Origin: Stagnihabitans lacustris
Lineage (GTDB): Bacteria > Pseudomonadota > Alphaproteobacteria > Rhodobacterales > Rhodobacteraceae
Direction: 5' to 3'
DNA: 64,000 nt
Assembly: GCF_025950525.1 (NCBI RefSeq)
Contig: NZ_JAPDGS010000006.1
Span: 180,955-244,954 of the forward strand
Positions 1 to 9,041 of this stretch are shown here, in pieces. Every line of letters begins with the position of its first letter. The stretch's first letter is position 1. The notes beneath the pieces were generated by a model, which had not been told where the DNA came from, did no database searches, and saw nothing but the letters and a program-made list of their open reading frames with translations. The position numbers were made by a program, and so were the translations under genes.

Positions 1-64
1 CTTGCAGATAGGCTTTACCCAAACGTTTCCAAGCCCGAAAGCCCCCCAAACTTCCAAACCCGGC

Positions 65-604
65 CTAGCCCTTGGCCTTGCGGTGGCGGGCGGGGGGGGC
101 CACCAGGCCGGGGTCTTGGGCCAGGGCCAGGAACAGATCGGACAGGCCGGTTTCGGCGACCAGGCCTGCGGCCTCTTCGGCATCGAACCATTTGCGCCGC
201 CGCTCTTTGCGTTCGGGCCAGCGCGATTTGACCTCGCGCAAGCGCAGCGGATAGACCGTCACACAGCAAGACCGCACCGAGCGATCCCGCAAGACCTTGT
301 CATAGACGAAACGCCCCAAAGGATCGGCCGAGACCTTGCCAAGCGCCCCGGCCTCTTCCCAGGCCTCGCGGGCGGCGGCCTCTTCGGGGGCGATGCCCTC
401 CATCGGCCAGCCCTTTGGGATCACCCAGCGCCCGGTTTCGCGCGATGTCACCATCATCACCTCGACCCGGCCCTTTTTCAGCCGCCAGCACAGCGCGGCC
501 ATCTGGCCAAGCGCCGATGGCGAAACCGGACCCAGAACGGGTCCCGTGTCGGTAAAGTTGTCCCCGGACCCGTCGGGGCGCGGGGGGGAAATGGAAATCG
601 ACAT
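65..604 (-). CDS. NUDIX hydrolase
   Basis: A 179-residue protein with a NUDIX fold. The Nudix box lies at about residues 64-87, with REAWEEAG at 79-86 supplying the metal-binding glutamates. The upstream glutamate of the classical box is replaced by isoleucine (GIAPEE), a variation I associate with the diphosphoinositol-polyphosphate-phosphohydrolase-like alphaproteobacterial branch. Such enzymes cleave a nucleoside diphosphate linked to another group, but the substrate cannot be read from the sequence. The N-terminus (residues 1-30) is poorly conserved-looking and may be shorter than called, because no convincing ribosome-binding site precedes the ATG at 604. The C-terminus is basic (RHRKAKG). 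It is on the same strand as waaA, 94 bp downstream of it. Confidence 0.85.
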   Translation of the reverse strand: MSISISPPRPDGSGDNFTDTGPVLGPVSPSALGQMAALCWRLKKGRVEVMMVTSRETGRWVIPKGWPMEGIAPEEAAAREAWEEAGALGKVSADPLGRFVYDKVLRDRSVRSCCVTVYPLRLREVKSRWPERKERRRKWFDAEEAAGLVAETGLSDLFLALAQDPGLVAPPARHRKAKG

Positions 605-698
605 CGGCTGCTCGATCGCACGGGTTACAGGGGCGCTCTTGTGTCGGGCGCATCATCTGAGTTTGGCACGTTGTCGCGGTCATGCAAGTCTGCTTGCG

Positions 699-1898
699 TC
701 ACTTTCGGGCGATGAGGGACAAAAGCGCCGCGATCAGGGCCGTACCGTCGCCGCTTTGGGCAAGGCAGGCGGCGGCGGCCTGGGCCATGCGGTCCTGGGT
801 GGCGCCGTCCAGGGCCGTCAGTGCCGCGGGCGACCAAGGCAGAGCCGCGCCCTTGGCCTGCAGCGTGGCATAGGCGGCCTGAAAGTTCGCCACATGCGGC
901 CCGTGCAGGATGGCCGCGCCGTGGCGGGCGGGCTCCCACGGGGTATGGCCGCGCTTGTCGACCAACGAGCCTCCGACAAAACAGGCGCCGGCCATGGCAT
1001 ACCAAAGGTCCATCTCGCCCATCGTATCGGCCAGAAAGACCCGGGGGCCGGTTGTTTGGGGCGCGCTGCTTTGGGCAACGGCGGGCATCTCGCCGCGAGA
1101 GCGTCGGCCAAAGGTCAGGCCGCGGGCGGCGATCAGCTTTGCCACCGCGTCGCCGCGCCTTGGGTGGCGGGGGGCCAGGATCAGCAGGTCGAAGGGCGGG
1201 GCGAGGGCATCCAGGATCAGCGCCTCTTCGCCGGCATGGGTCGAGGCCGCCAGCAGCACCCGCGCCCTTTGCCCCCGCGGCGCCCAGGTGGGTTGGGGCA
1301 GGCGGGCCGTCGCCGCGGCCTTCAGGTCAAAGACCGGACCCGGGGCCAAGCCAAGCGCCGCCAGCCTTTCGGCGGTCTGTGAATCCTGAGCCGACACCAG
1401 CGCCGCGCCTTGCAGAAAGCCCAGGCCCGCGCGGCCCCAGAACCGCGCCGAACGCTCGGACATCCGCGCGCCGATCAGCGCAAAGGGCAGGCCGCGGGCG
1501 CGCAGCATGGTGAAACGGTGAGGCCAGAATTCGGCCTCCAGGTTGATCAGGGCGCAGGGCGGCTGGCGCAGAAACCGCCGCAACGCCAGGCCAAGGTCCA
1601 GCGGCGCCAGGCTGACACGCACGCCGGGCAGGCCCCAGCCCGCCACCATGTCGCGCCCCGTCACGGTCGAGGCGGTGACAAGGACGGGGCCTTGGGCGGC
1701 CAGGGCCTCGATCACCCAGCGCGCCGAGGCAAGTTCGCCGTTGGAGGCGCCATGGACCCAAATGGCCCCCGCAGCCGGGGAGCCGCCCAGGCGCTGGTTC
1801 AGGTCCCGCAACGTCTCGCGCCGCAAAAGCCGCCACAGAGCCAGGCCCAGCATCAGCCGGGGCAGCAGCCAGAACAGAAGGCGGAAGGGCAGGGTCAT
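699..1898 (-). CDS. waaA: 3-deoxy-D-manno-octulosonic acid (Kdo) transferase
   Basis: A 399-residue inner-membrane-anchored glycosyltransferase that adds Kdo from CMP-Kdo to lipid IVA in lipopolysaccharide synthesis. An N-terminal hydrophobic anchor (about residues 4-22) is followed by the conserved WVHGASNGELAS at 47-58, whose glutamate matches the catalytic Glu of WaaA. NLEAEFWPH carries the second conserved acidic patch. The C-terminal half is a GT-B nucleotide-binding domain with the typical segments VFLADTMGEM, GGSLVDKRGHTPWEPA and HGPHVANF. Length is slightly below the usual 420 residues. It stands apart from other LPS genes here; lpxC is 40 kb away. Confidence 0.93.
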   Translation of the reverse strand: MTLPFRLLFWLLPRLMLGLALWRLLRRETLRDLNQRLGGSPAAGAIWVHGASNGELASARWVIEALAAQGPVLVTASTVTGRDMVAGWGLPGVRVSLAPLDLGLALRRFLRQPPCALINLEAEFWPHRFTMLRARGLPFALIGARMSERSARFWGRAGLGFLQGAALVSAQDSQTAERLAALGLAPGPVFDLKAAATARLPQPTWAPRGQRARVLLAASTHAGEEALILDALAPPFDLLILAPRHPRRGDAVAKLIAARGLTFGRRSRGEMPAVAQSSAPQTTGPRVFLADTMGEMDLWYAMAGACFVGGSLVDKRGHTPWEPARHGAAILHGPHVANFQAAYATLQAKGAALPWSPAALTALDGATQDRMAQAAAACLAQSGDGTALIAALLSLIARK

Positions 1899-1996
1899 GG
1901 CGATGGCTTAGCGCGGGATCGGGCCAAGGGGAAGATGATTGGCGGCCCCGCCGCGCGTGCCGCCGTTTGTCCTGTAAGGCTCTGCCCCCGCCCCCC

Positions 1997-3424
1997 TCAG
2001 GTCTTGGCGTCGCCTTGCAGGACCGGCGGCCGCTGTCCAGGCCAATCGGTCGCCAGATGCCAGGCCTGCCCCATGGCCAGCACCGCCGCATCGGCCCCCA
2101 CCGGGCCCGCCAGCTGCAGCCCCATCGGCAGGCCCTGCGCGCCAAATCCCACCGGCAGCGACAGGCAGGGCAGCCCGGCCAGCGAGACGGGGATCACCAC
2201 CTCCATCCAGCGGTGATAGGTGTCCATCCGGGTGCCCGCGATTTCGGCAGGCCAGCGCAGATTGACATCAAAGGGCCAGACCTGCGCCGTGGGCAAAGCC
2301 AGCGCGTCGAACCGCTGGAACAGCCGCGCCACCGTGGCATACCAGGTCGAACGGATCACGCTGGCACGGTAGACCAGTTCGGCGCTCATGCCCGTGCCGG
2401 CCTCGATCTCCCACAGCGTCTCGGGCTTGATCTGCGCCCGTTTCGCCGGGTCCGCCACCAGGTCGGCAAAGCCGTTGGAATTCAGCATCGCCCGCAAAGT
2501 CACCCAGGCGCGCCAAAGATCGCCTGCCGGGAAGGGCGGCGCCACCTCTTCGACCACGGCGCCCAGGGCCTCCATCTGCCGCAAAGCGTTCCGGCAGATA
2601 TCCAGGACGCCGGGTTCCATCGCATAGGCCCCGCCCCAGTCGCCCAGCCAGGCGATGCGCTTGCCCCGAAGGCTGGCGCGCTCCAGCCCCGCGGTGAAAT
2701 CCGACGGCGCCCGGCCAAAGGGCACCTCTGGATTGCCCCCCGCCTGCACCGCCAAAAGCCGCGCCACGTCCTCGATGGTGCGCCCCATCGGGCCCTCGGT
2801 GGCCAGGGTCGCCAGAAAGCTGTCCCCCTCGGCATCGGCGGGCACCAAACCCCACGAAGGCCGAAACCCATAGACGTTGCAGAACCCGGCCGGATTGCGC
2901 AGCGAGCCCATCATGTCCGACCCATCCGCCACCGGGATCATCCGTGCCGCCAGCCCCGCCGCCGCCCCGCCCGAAGAGCCCCCCGCCGTGCGCCCCAGGT
3001 CATAGGGGTTGCGCGTCGCGCCAAACACCGGGTTGAACGTATGCGACCCATGGCCCCATTCGGGCGTGTTGGTCTTGGCCACAAAGATCGCCCCCGCGCC
3101 GCGCATCCGGGCCGCCAGAAGATCATCCTTCACCGGCACGACATCGCGATACAAAGGCGAGCCCCAGGTGGTCCGCAGCCCCTTGGTTGCACACAGATCC
3201 TTGACTGCCAAAGGCAGCCCATGCAGCCAGCCGCCCGCGCCGTCATCGGCCGCCCGCGCCTCGGCCATCAGATCATCGGGATCGCGCAACGACACCAGCG
3301 CATTGACCGCGCCATTGACCGCAGCAACCCGCCCCAGATGCGCCGCCATCACCTCGGAGGGCGCAAAATCCCGCCCCGTAATGCCCCGGGAAAGGTCCGA
3401 GGCCGACATTTCCCAAAGTTCCAT
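1997..3424 (-). CDS. amidase signature (AS) family amidase, copy 1
   Basis: A 475-residue hydrolase of the amidase signature family. The Ser-cisSer-Lys triad is visible: Lys75 in AVKDLCATKG, cis-Ser150 in TAGGSSGGAAAG and nucleophile Ser174 in GSDMMGSLRNPA. Start chosen at ATG 3424 (MELWEMSASDL), with AAGGG upstream; a TTG further upstream would overlap an intergenic repeat. The gene is the last member of a minus-strand run amidase-potA-potB-potC-potD-amidase. I infer that it acts on a compound brought in by that transporter. The family covers amides, carbamates, ureides and Gln-tRNA substrates, so specificity is unknown. It is not gatA: no gatC or gatB is adjacent. Confidence 0.88.
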   Translation of the reverse strand: MELWEMSASDLSRGITGRDFAPSEVMAAHLGRVAAVNGAVNALVSLRDPDDLMAEARAADDGAGGWLHGLPLAVKDLCATKGLRTTWGSPLYRDVVPVKDDLLAARMRGAGAIFVAKTNTPEWGHGSHTFNPVFGATRNPYDLGRTAGGSSGGAAAGLAARMIPVADGSDMMGSLRNPAGFCNVYGFRPSWGLVPADAEGDSFLATLATEGPMGRTIEDVARLLAVQAGGNPEVPFGRAPSDFTAGLERASLRGKRIAWLGDWGGAYAMEPGVLDICRNALRQMEALGAVVEEVAPPFPAGDLWRAWVTLRAMLNSNGFADLVADPAKRAQIKPETLWEIEAGTGMSAELVYRASVIRSTWYATVARLFQRFDALALPTAQVWPFDVNLRWPAEIAGTRMDTYHRWMEVVIPVSLAGLPCLSLPVGFGAQGLPMGLQLAGPVGADAAVLAMGQAWHLATDWPGQRPPVLQGDAKT

Positions 3425-3432
3425 CGCGGGCC

Positions 3433-3528
3433 CTTTCAACTTGGCGTAAATATCCCCGGGGAGTTGTCAAAGGGGCGCGGGCGCCCCTCTGAAGATGATG
3501 TCTGGGGGAGGGCAAGGCCCTCCCCCAG
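3433..3528. repeat. intergenic AAATATCCC element plus two hairpins (copy a)
   Basis: The gap between potD and amidase 1 holds a copy of the window-wide element at 3433-3463 (CTTTCAACTTGGCG then TAAATATCCCCGGGGAG). Two perfect hairpins follow: AGGGGCGC/GCGCCCCT at 3471-3488 and CTGGGGGAGGGC/GCCCTCCCCCAG at 3502-3528. Neither hairpin has a T-run on the minus strand, so they are structured spacers or Rho-independent-like terminators without a U tract. They could reduce read-through from potD into the amidase. Confidence 0.6.
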
Positions 3529-3553
3529 TTGGGCGACGCCAAAGGCGGCGCAA

Positions 3554-4579
3554 TCACTTCTGCAGTTCGGTCCAGATCGCGGTGATATACTCTTGCGACT
3601 TGCCGGTGCAGGTCTTCAGGAACACGCCTTTGGCCTTGAACTCCTCCGGGATGGCGATTTCGGGCGCATCCTTCATATCGGCCGGCATGAACTCTTCCGA
3701 CCCGGTGATCCCGTTGCCATAGCGCGCAAAGGCCGAGATCAACGCGGCATTTTCGGGCAAGGCGATGAAGTCGAGGAACTTGTAGGCCTCTTCGACATTC
3801 TTGGCATCCGACAAAAGCATCACCTGATCCATGAAGATCGGGAAGCCTTCCTTGGGATAGCCAAAGCTGACATCGGCATTGGCCAGACGCGAGCGGAACA
3901 TCGCGCCGTTCCAATAGACCGTCGCCTTGACGTCATTCGAGCCCATCTTTTCGGTCATGCCGTAGTCCATCGAGACCCATTTCGGCTTGGCCTCCAACAG
4001 CTTGTCGCGGACCTTCTTCATCAACTCGGCATCCTCCGAGCAGGGTTGGCCGCCCAGATACATCGTGGCCATGGCCAGGACGTCGTTCATCTCGGGCGTC
4101 ACGTTGATCTTGCCTGCGACTTCCGCCGGCGGGTCCAGCCAGATGGCACTGGTGTTGATATCGCCGGCATAAAGCGTCTTGTTCATGCCGATGCCGGTCG
4201 TCCCCCACTGCCACGGGATCGAGAATTTGCGGCCCGGGTCATATTCAACGCCCATCCACTCAGGCGCGATATTGCCGTGATGCGGGATCTTGGTCAGGTC
4301 CAGTTCCTGAACCAGGCCCTTTTCCACATAGATCGGCACGTAATTGGCCGAGGGCACGACCAGGTCAAAGCCCGAACCACCGGCCTCGATCTTGGCCAGA
4401 GCCGTGTCATTGCTGTCGTAATCCGTGACCGTGACCTTGATCCCGGTCTCGGCCTCGAACTTGGCCAACAGCTCGGGGTTGGTATAGTCGCCCCAGTTGA
4501 ACAGCTGCAATTCGCGCTCGGCCTGGGCGGTCGCAGCCAGTCCCATCAGCATCGCCGTCGCCGTCATCAGTTTTTTCAT
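3554..4579 (-). CDS. polyamine-type ABC transporter substrate-binding protein
   Basis: A 341-residue periplasmic binding protein of the PotD/PotF class. Residues 1-20 form a signal peptide ending AQA, and the mature protein starts ERELQLFNWGDYTNPELLAKFE, where NWGDY is the hallmark opening of spermidine/putrescine-binding proteins. Start chosen at ATG 4579, with GGGAGC five bases upstream; the GTG at 4582 is less likely. It is followed by amidase 1 and preceded by the two permeases and the ATPase. The ligand is positively charged or amide-like by family, but the pocket cannot be resolved by eye. Confidence 0.88.
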   Translation of the reverse strand: MKKLMTATAMLMGLAATAQAERELQLFNWGDYTNPELLAKFEAETGIKVTVTDYDSNDTALAKIEAGGSGFDLVVPSANYVPIYVEKGLVQELDLTKIPHHGNIAPEWMGVEYDPGRKFSIPWQWGTTGIGMNKTLYAGDINTSAIWLDPPAEVAGKINVTPEMNDVLAMATMYLGGQPCSEDAELMKKVRDKLLEAKPKWVSMDYGMTEKMGSNDVKATVYWNGAMFRSRLANADVSFGYPKEGFPIFMDQVMLLSDAKNVEEAYKFLDFIALPENAALISAFARYGNGITGSEEFMPADMKDAPEIAIPEEFKAKGVFLKTCTGKSQEYITAIWTELQK

Positions 4580-4615
4580 CACAAGCTCCCTGTTGTATCC
4601 GTCTTTTGTTGGTTT

Positions 4616-4649
4616 CAGTCTTTCTTGCGGGTCAGTCTTTCTTGCGGGT
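4616..4649. repeat. 17-bp perfect tandem duplication at the potC stop
   Basis: CAGTCTTTCTTGCGGGT occurs twice head-to-tail, at 4616-4632 and 4633-4649. The second copy encodes the last codons of the potC-like permease (TRKKD and stop); the first lies just beyond the stop. It looks like a recent slippage duplication that left the reading frame unharmed. Confidence 0.85.
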
Positions 4650-5426
4650 CAGGGCCATGAAGACCACCAGCAAGACCACCGTCAGCCCCAGAAGCATGGT
4701 CGAGATCGCATAGACCTCGGTCGAGACCTGACGCCGGATTTGCCCCAGCATATAGGTGGGCAAAGTGTCCTGCCCGGCCGATTTCACAAAGACGGTGATC
4801 ACCACGTCATCCAGCGAGGTGACAAAGGCCAGCATCATCCCGGCCAATATCCCCGGCAAGAGCAAAGGCAGCGTCACCCGGCGAAAGGTCGCCCAGGGCG
4901 TCGCGTAAAGATCGGCGGCCGCGGTTTCCAGCGTCAGGTCCATGCTTTCCAGCCGCGCCCGGATCGGCAAATAGGCAAAGGGGATGCAAAAGGCCGAATG
5001 GGCCAGCACCAGATAGCCCATGCCCTGATAGCCAAGATTGACCTTGAACCAGGCGAAAAAGATCAACAGCGCCACCGCGGTCACGATCTCGGGCACCATC
5101 AGGGGCTGGTTGATCATCACATAGATGAAGGTCTGGCCCTTGAACCTGCCGCGCCGCGTCGTCCCCAGCGCGGCCATCGTCGCCACCGCGGTCGAGATCA
5201 CCGCCGCCACCGCCGCCAGCCACAGGCTGCGGATCGTCGCGTCCTTGACCTGGTCATTGGCCCAGGCCTTTGTGAACCATTGCAGGCCAATGCCCTCCCA
5301 ATGGGCCAGATCCTCGCCCGAATTGAAGGAATAGACCACCAGGATCACGATGGGCAGATACAGCGCCGCAAAAACCGTCATCGAGATCGTGGTAAAGCCC
5401 GGCAGATGGGTGACATCCTTAGCCAC
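4632..5426 (-). CDS. polyamine-type ABC transporter permease (PotC-like)
   Basis: A 264-residue inner-membrane permease with about six hydrophobic segments. The EAA-type loop sits around ETAAADLYATPWATFRRVTLPLLLPGI, where the cytoplasmic ATPase docks. GTG start at 5426, preceded by the strong ribosome-binding site GGGAGGTGACAC. It overlaps the upstream permease gene by 8 bp, indicating coupled translation. The C-terminus ends inside a 17-bp tandem duplication. It pairs with the PotB-like permease to form the channel of the importer. Confidence 0.9.
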   Translation of the reverse strand: MAKDVTHLPGFTTISMTVFAALYLPIVILVVYSFNSGEDLAHWEGIGLQWFTKAWANDQVKDATIRSLWLAAVAAVISTAVATMAALGTTRRGRFKGQTFIYVMINQPLMVPEIVTAVALLIFFAWFKVNLGYQGMGYLVLAHSAFCIPFAYLPIRARLESMDLTLETAAADLYATPWATFRRVTLPLLLPGILAGMMLAFVTSLDDVVITVFVKSAGQDTLPTYMLGQIRRQVSTEVYAISTMLLGLTVVLLVVFMALTRKKD

Positions 5427-6396
5427 GTGTCACCTCCCGGTTCGCGAAACGCACATAGACGAGAAGCGCCGCCGTCACGATCACCAGCAAGGTGACGGAC
5501 AACGAGGCCCCCAGCGGCCAATTCCGCCCCTGGCCGAATTGCAGCTCGATGAAGTTGCCGATCATCATCTGTTTGCCGCCGCCCAGGATGCGCGGCGTGA
5601 CATAGGCCCCCAGTGCCGGCACAAAGACCAGGATCGACCCGGCGATGATCCCCGGCTTGACCACCGGCAGGATGATCCGCCGCAAGACCTGCAACCGGGT
5701 CGCATAAAGGTCGTAACCCGCCTCCAGCAGGCGCATGTCGAACCGGTCGATGGCGGCAAACAGCGGCAAAACCATCAGCGGCAGATAGACATAGGTCATG
5801 CCGATAAAGACGGCGGTGTCGGTATAGATGATCTGGATCGGCTCGGTGATCAGCCCCAACCCGATCAGGATATTGTTCAACAGGCCCTCGGTGCGCAGGA
5901 TCTCGTTGATGGCGAGGGTGCGGATCAGCAGGTTGGTCCAGAACGGGATCGTGATCAGGAACAGCCACAGCCCGCGTTGGCGCTGTGGCCGGGTTGCGAT
6001 GAACCAGGCGGTTGGAAAGCCCACGGCAAAGGTGAAGGCCGTCGTCATCAGCGACAGTTTCACCGACCGCCACAGGATCGACAGATGCGCGTCCTCCAGC
6101 CGCAGCGTGTCGTCAAACACGTCGCGGGTGAACAGGATGCCGGTCCAGGCGTCCGTCGAAAAGCCCCATTCGACATTGCCATATTCGCCCGGCGTCAAAA
6201 AGGAATAGACCAGCATGATCAGCAGGGGGCCAACCGCGGCCAGGGCCAACAGCACTAGGGCGGGGGTCGACAGCAGCCAGCCGCTGCGGACGCTGGCCTT
6301 GACCAAGGCCTGTTCGGCGGCAGAGGCCCCGGTAGAGGTTTGATTGCCGGACGCCGGTTTACTGGACGCCGTTTTACCAGACGCGGGCCCGCTCAT
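5419..6396 (-). CDS. polyamine-type ABC transporter permease (PotB-like)
   Basis: A 325-residue permease. Start set at ATG 6396 ([18 protein letters not shown]), which overlaps the ATPase stop as ATGA; the open frame extends further upstream only as a shadow of the ATPase gene. The first 45 residues are a Ser/Ala/Lys/Gly-rich cytosolic tail, unusual for the family. Hydrophobic segments then begin at [20 protein letters not shown]. The EAA loop is near [27 protein letters not shown]. It partners with the PotC-like permease. Confidence 0.9.
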   Translation of the reverse strand: MSGPASGKTASSKPASGNQTSTGASAAEQALVKASVRSGWLLSTPALVLLALAAVGPLLIMLVYSFLTPGEYGNVEWGFSTDAWTGILFTRDVFDDTLRLEDAHLSILWRSVKLSLMTTAFTFAVGFPTAWFIATRPQRQRGLWLFLITIPFWTNLLIRTLAINEILRTEGLLNNILIGLGLITEPIQIIYTDTAVFIGMTYVYLPLMVLPLFAAIDRFDMRLLEAGYDLYATRLQVLRRIILPVVKPGIIAGSILVFVPALGAYVTPRILGGGKQMMIGNFIELQFGQGRNWPLGASLSVTLLVIVTAALLVYVRFANREVTRG

Positions 6397-7454
6397 TCTT
6401 CCAGCACCTGCAAGGCGCCCGGCACGAAGCGCAGCCCGATGCCCTGGCCGATCTGCAACCCACTTTCGCCATCCGAGGGCGATTGCAGGCGGGCCGTGAC
6501 CTCGGTCCCGTCGGGAAGGGACATGTGACAATGGGTGTCGGTGCCGAAATAAACCAGGTTGGTGATCTTGGCCGGGATATCGCCCTCGGCCTCGGGGACG
6601 AGGCGCAGCTGTTCGGGGCGGATCGTCAGGGTGACGCGGTCGGCCTGCGCCGCAGGGGCCTGCACCACGATGCCGCAATCCAGCCTGTAACCCATGGGGT
6701 CCCGCGTCGCGCCCAGGAAATTCGTCTCGCCGATAAAGCTGGCGACAAAGCGGTTCTTGGGCCGGGTGTAGATCTCTTTCGGGCTGCCCACCTGTTGCAG
6801 ATGGCCCGCGCTCATGACGCCGATCCGGTCGGACATGGTCAGCGCCTCTTCCTGGTCATGGGTGACAAAGACAAAGGTGATGCCGGTCTCGGTCTGCAGA
6901 CGTTTCAACTCGATCTGCATTTCCTTGCGCAGCTTCAGATCCAGCGCCGACAGGGGTTCGTCCAACAGCAGAACCTTGGGCTGCGGCGCCAGCGCCCGCG
7001 CCAGGGCCACCCGCTGTTGCTGGCCGCCCGAAAGCTGGCTGGTCTTGCGATGGGCCAGGGGCTCTAGTTTGACCAGAGCCAGCATTTCCGCGACCCGGGC
7101 CGTGACCTCGGACTTGGACTTTCCCAACATTTCCAGCCCGAAAGCGACGTTCTGCGCCACGGTCAGATGAGGAAACAGAGCATAGGACTGGAAAACCGTG
7201 TTCACCGGGCGCTTGTTCGGCGGCAGGGTGGTGATGTCGGCACCGTCCAGCAGGATCGTCCCGCCCGAGGGCATTTCGAACCCCGCAATCAGGCGCAAAA
7301 GCGTGGTCTTGCCGCAGCCCGAGGGGCCCAGCAGGGTAAAGAACTCTCCCTTGCGGATGTCCAGCGACACATCGTCCAAGGCGCGGACGGCGTGATCCCC
7401 CTGGCCAAAGGCCTTGATGACGTTCTGGGCCGATATGGCGATGGTTTGGTTCAC
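6393..7454 (-). CDS. polyamine-type ABC transporter ATP-binding protein (PotA-like)
   Basis: A 353-residue ATPase. Walker [10 protein letters not shown] is at 43-51, signature [10 protein letters not shown] begins at 141, Walker [13 protein letters not shown] is at 161-172, and a C-terminal TOBE-type domain (about 260-350) is typical of importers of this class. GTG start at 7454 with GGGAG six bases upstream. It is the first transporter gene of the minus-strand unit, 73 bp downstream of amidase 2. The gene order ATPase-permease-permease-binding protein is the normal pot order. Confidence 0.92.
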   Translation of the reverse strand: MNQTIAISAQNVIKAFGQGDHAVRALDDVSLDIRKGEFFTLLGPSGCGKTTLLRLIAGFEMPSGGTILLDGADITTLPPNKRPVNTVFQSYALFPHLTVAQNVAFGLEMLGKSKSEVTARVAEMLALVKLEPLAHRKTSQLSGGQQQRVALARALAPQPKVLLLDEPLSALDLKLRKEMQIELKRLQTETGITFVFVTHDQEEALTMSDRIGVMSAGHLQQVGSPKEIYTRPKNRFVASFIGETNFLGATRDPMGYRLDCGIVVQAPAAQADRVTLTIRPEQLRLVPEAEGDIPAKITNLVYFGTDTHCHMSLPDGTEVTARLQSPSDGESGLQIGQGIGLRFVPGALQVLEE

Positions 7455-7527
7455 CGCTCACTCCCTGTTGTTTTGATCATATTGGCGCCGCGCCGCGCGC
7501 AACTGCAAATGATTCTTGCAGTCGCGC

Positions 7528-8943
7528 TCAAATTCCGGGCTTTCGTCCGGCCCAAGGTGCCGCAAGCTCCAGTTCTGCACAAAAAGCGATCAGCTCTTCG
7601 TCCTGGCCAAAGGGGGCGGCGACATGGATGCCGACGGGCAGGCCGCCCACCATGCCAAGCGGCACCGAGGCCGCGGGTTGCCCGCTGGCGTTGAAGATGG
7701 CGCAGAAGGGGGAATAGGCGAAAATCCCTTTGTCGCCCGTGCGATAGGCCACGTAATCCTCGGTGTCATGGCTGAACCGGCCAACCTGGGCCGGCGGCTC
7801 GGCCAGGGTGGCGGACAGCAGGATGTCGATGCCCGCGAATTCGGCGGCCATCTGGCGGCCAAAGGCATGGATCTCGCCCACCGCCTGCAAATAGCGCAGG
7901 GGCGACAGGCTTTCGGCATGGGCGACCGCCCCGCGTGAGACACCCTCGACCAGGTCGGGGCCTAAATCCCGCCCCTTCAGCCCCGACCGCACCGAAAGCG
8001 CCGTGCCCACCGCGACGATATCGGTCCAGGCCCGCATCATCATCGCCACATCAGCCTTGACCTGATGCTGGGTCACATGATGCCCAAGGCTTTCCGCCAG
8101 GGCCGCGGCGTCGCGGACCTGACCTGCCACCCCGGGGTCAATCGGCGCCCCGGTAAAGGTCGTGTCCACCACCCCCACCCGCAGGCGGCGCGGCGGGCGC
8201 GAGATCGCATCGGCATGGGACCGCGCCAAAGCGGGCGCCACATAGGGCGCGCCCAGGTCCGGCCCCATGCAGGCATCCAGCATCCGTGCGGTATCGCGGA
8301 CCGACCAGGTCAGAAAGCCGTCGATCGCCATCCCAGCCCAGCCCTCGCCCGAAAAGGGCCCGTCGGGCAGCCGTGCCCGCGTCGGTTTGAACCCGAAAAG
8401 CCCACAGCTGCTGGCCGGGATGCGCACCGACCCGCCGCCATCCGACCCATGGGCAAAGGGCACGATCCCCGAAGCCACCGCAGCCGCAGCCCCGCCCGAT
8501 GACCCGCCCGAGGTGCGGCCCAGGTCCCAGGGGTTGCGCGTCGGCCCGCCGTAAACCGCGGCCTCGGTGGCAGCCCCGATCCCGCCCTCGGGTGAGGTCG
8601 TGCGGCCAAACGTCACCACGCCCGTCGCCGCGATCCGGTCAAAGATCGCGCTGTTGGCCGGATAGCGCGTCTGACCATAAAGCCGCGTGCCGTTGAACGA
8701 GGGGAAATCGACCGCCTCGCAGCCCAGGTCTTTCAGCAGAAAGGGGACGCCGTGGAACGGGCCGCGGGGCAGGGTGGCCAGTGACTGCCGCGCGACCTGT
8801 TCTTGCATCAGCACCACAGAGTTCAGGCGGGGGTTGACCTCTGCCACCCGGTCAAGTGCGGCCTGAAGCAGGTCAATGGGCGAAACCTCGCGTCGGGCCA
8901 CGGCCTCGGCCCAACCCGTTGCATCCTTGTCGCGAAAATCCAT
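7528..8943 (-). CDS. amidase signature (AS) family amidase, copy 2
   Basis: A 471-residue amidase with an intact Ser-cisSer-Lys triad: Lys71 in FLLKDLG, cis-Ser148 in TSGGSSGGAAAA and nucleophile Ser172 in GSDGGGSVRIPA. Start set at ATG 8943 (MDFRDKDATGWAEAV), because the upstream extension to 9000 lacks conserved-looking sequence. It is clearly a separate paralogue from the amidase at 1997-3424, with different loops around the triad. It heads the minus-strand transporter unit, so the importer is bracketed by two amidases. Substrate unknown. Confidence 0.88.
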   Translation of the reverse strand: MDFRDKDATGWAEAVARREVSPIDLLQAALDRVAEVNPRLNSVVLMQEQVARQSLATLPRGPFHGVPFLLKDLGCEAVDFPSFNGTRLYGQTRYPANSAIFDRIAATGVVTFGRTTSPEGGIGAATEAAVYGGPTRNPWDLGRTSGGSSGGAAAAVASGIVPFAHGSDGGGSVRIPASSCGLFGFKPTRARLPDGPFSGEGWAGMAIDGFLTWSVRDTARMLDACMGPDLGAPYVAPALARSHADAISRPPRRLRVGVVDTTFTGAPIDPGVAGQVRDAAALAESLGHHVTQHQVKADVAMMMRAWTDIVAVGTALSVRSGLKGRDLGPDLVEGVSRGAVAHAESLSPLRYLQAVGEIHAFGRQMAAEFAGIDILLSATLAEPPAQVGRFSHDTEDYVAYRTGDKGIFAYSPFCAIFNASGQPAASVPLGMVGGLPVGIHVAAPFGQDEELIAFCAELELAAPWAGRKPGI

Positions 8944-9041
8944 CTGCCACCCCCGGTTTTGCCCAAGGCTCCCCCGGGGGGCAGGCGCTGTCCTGCCCAT
9001 CCGCGCCGCAGCCCCGTCGTTTTCAGCCCCGATCTGCGGCG

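Noticed and set aside
1997..3424. gatA (tRNA amidotransferase subunit A)
   Set aside because: No gatC/gatB neighbours and the loops around the triad differ; placement beside an ABC importer fits a catabolic amidase better.
1967..4660. An open frame of about 897 codons on the plus strand across the amidase and binding-protein genes
   Set aside because: It is antisense to three recognisable minus-strand genes, has an Arg/Gly/His/Pro-rich translation typical of GC-rich shadows, and shows no family motif.
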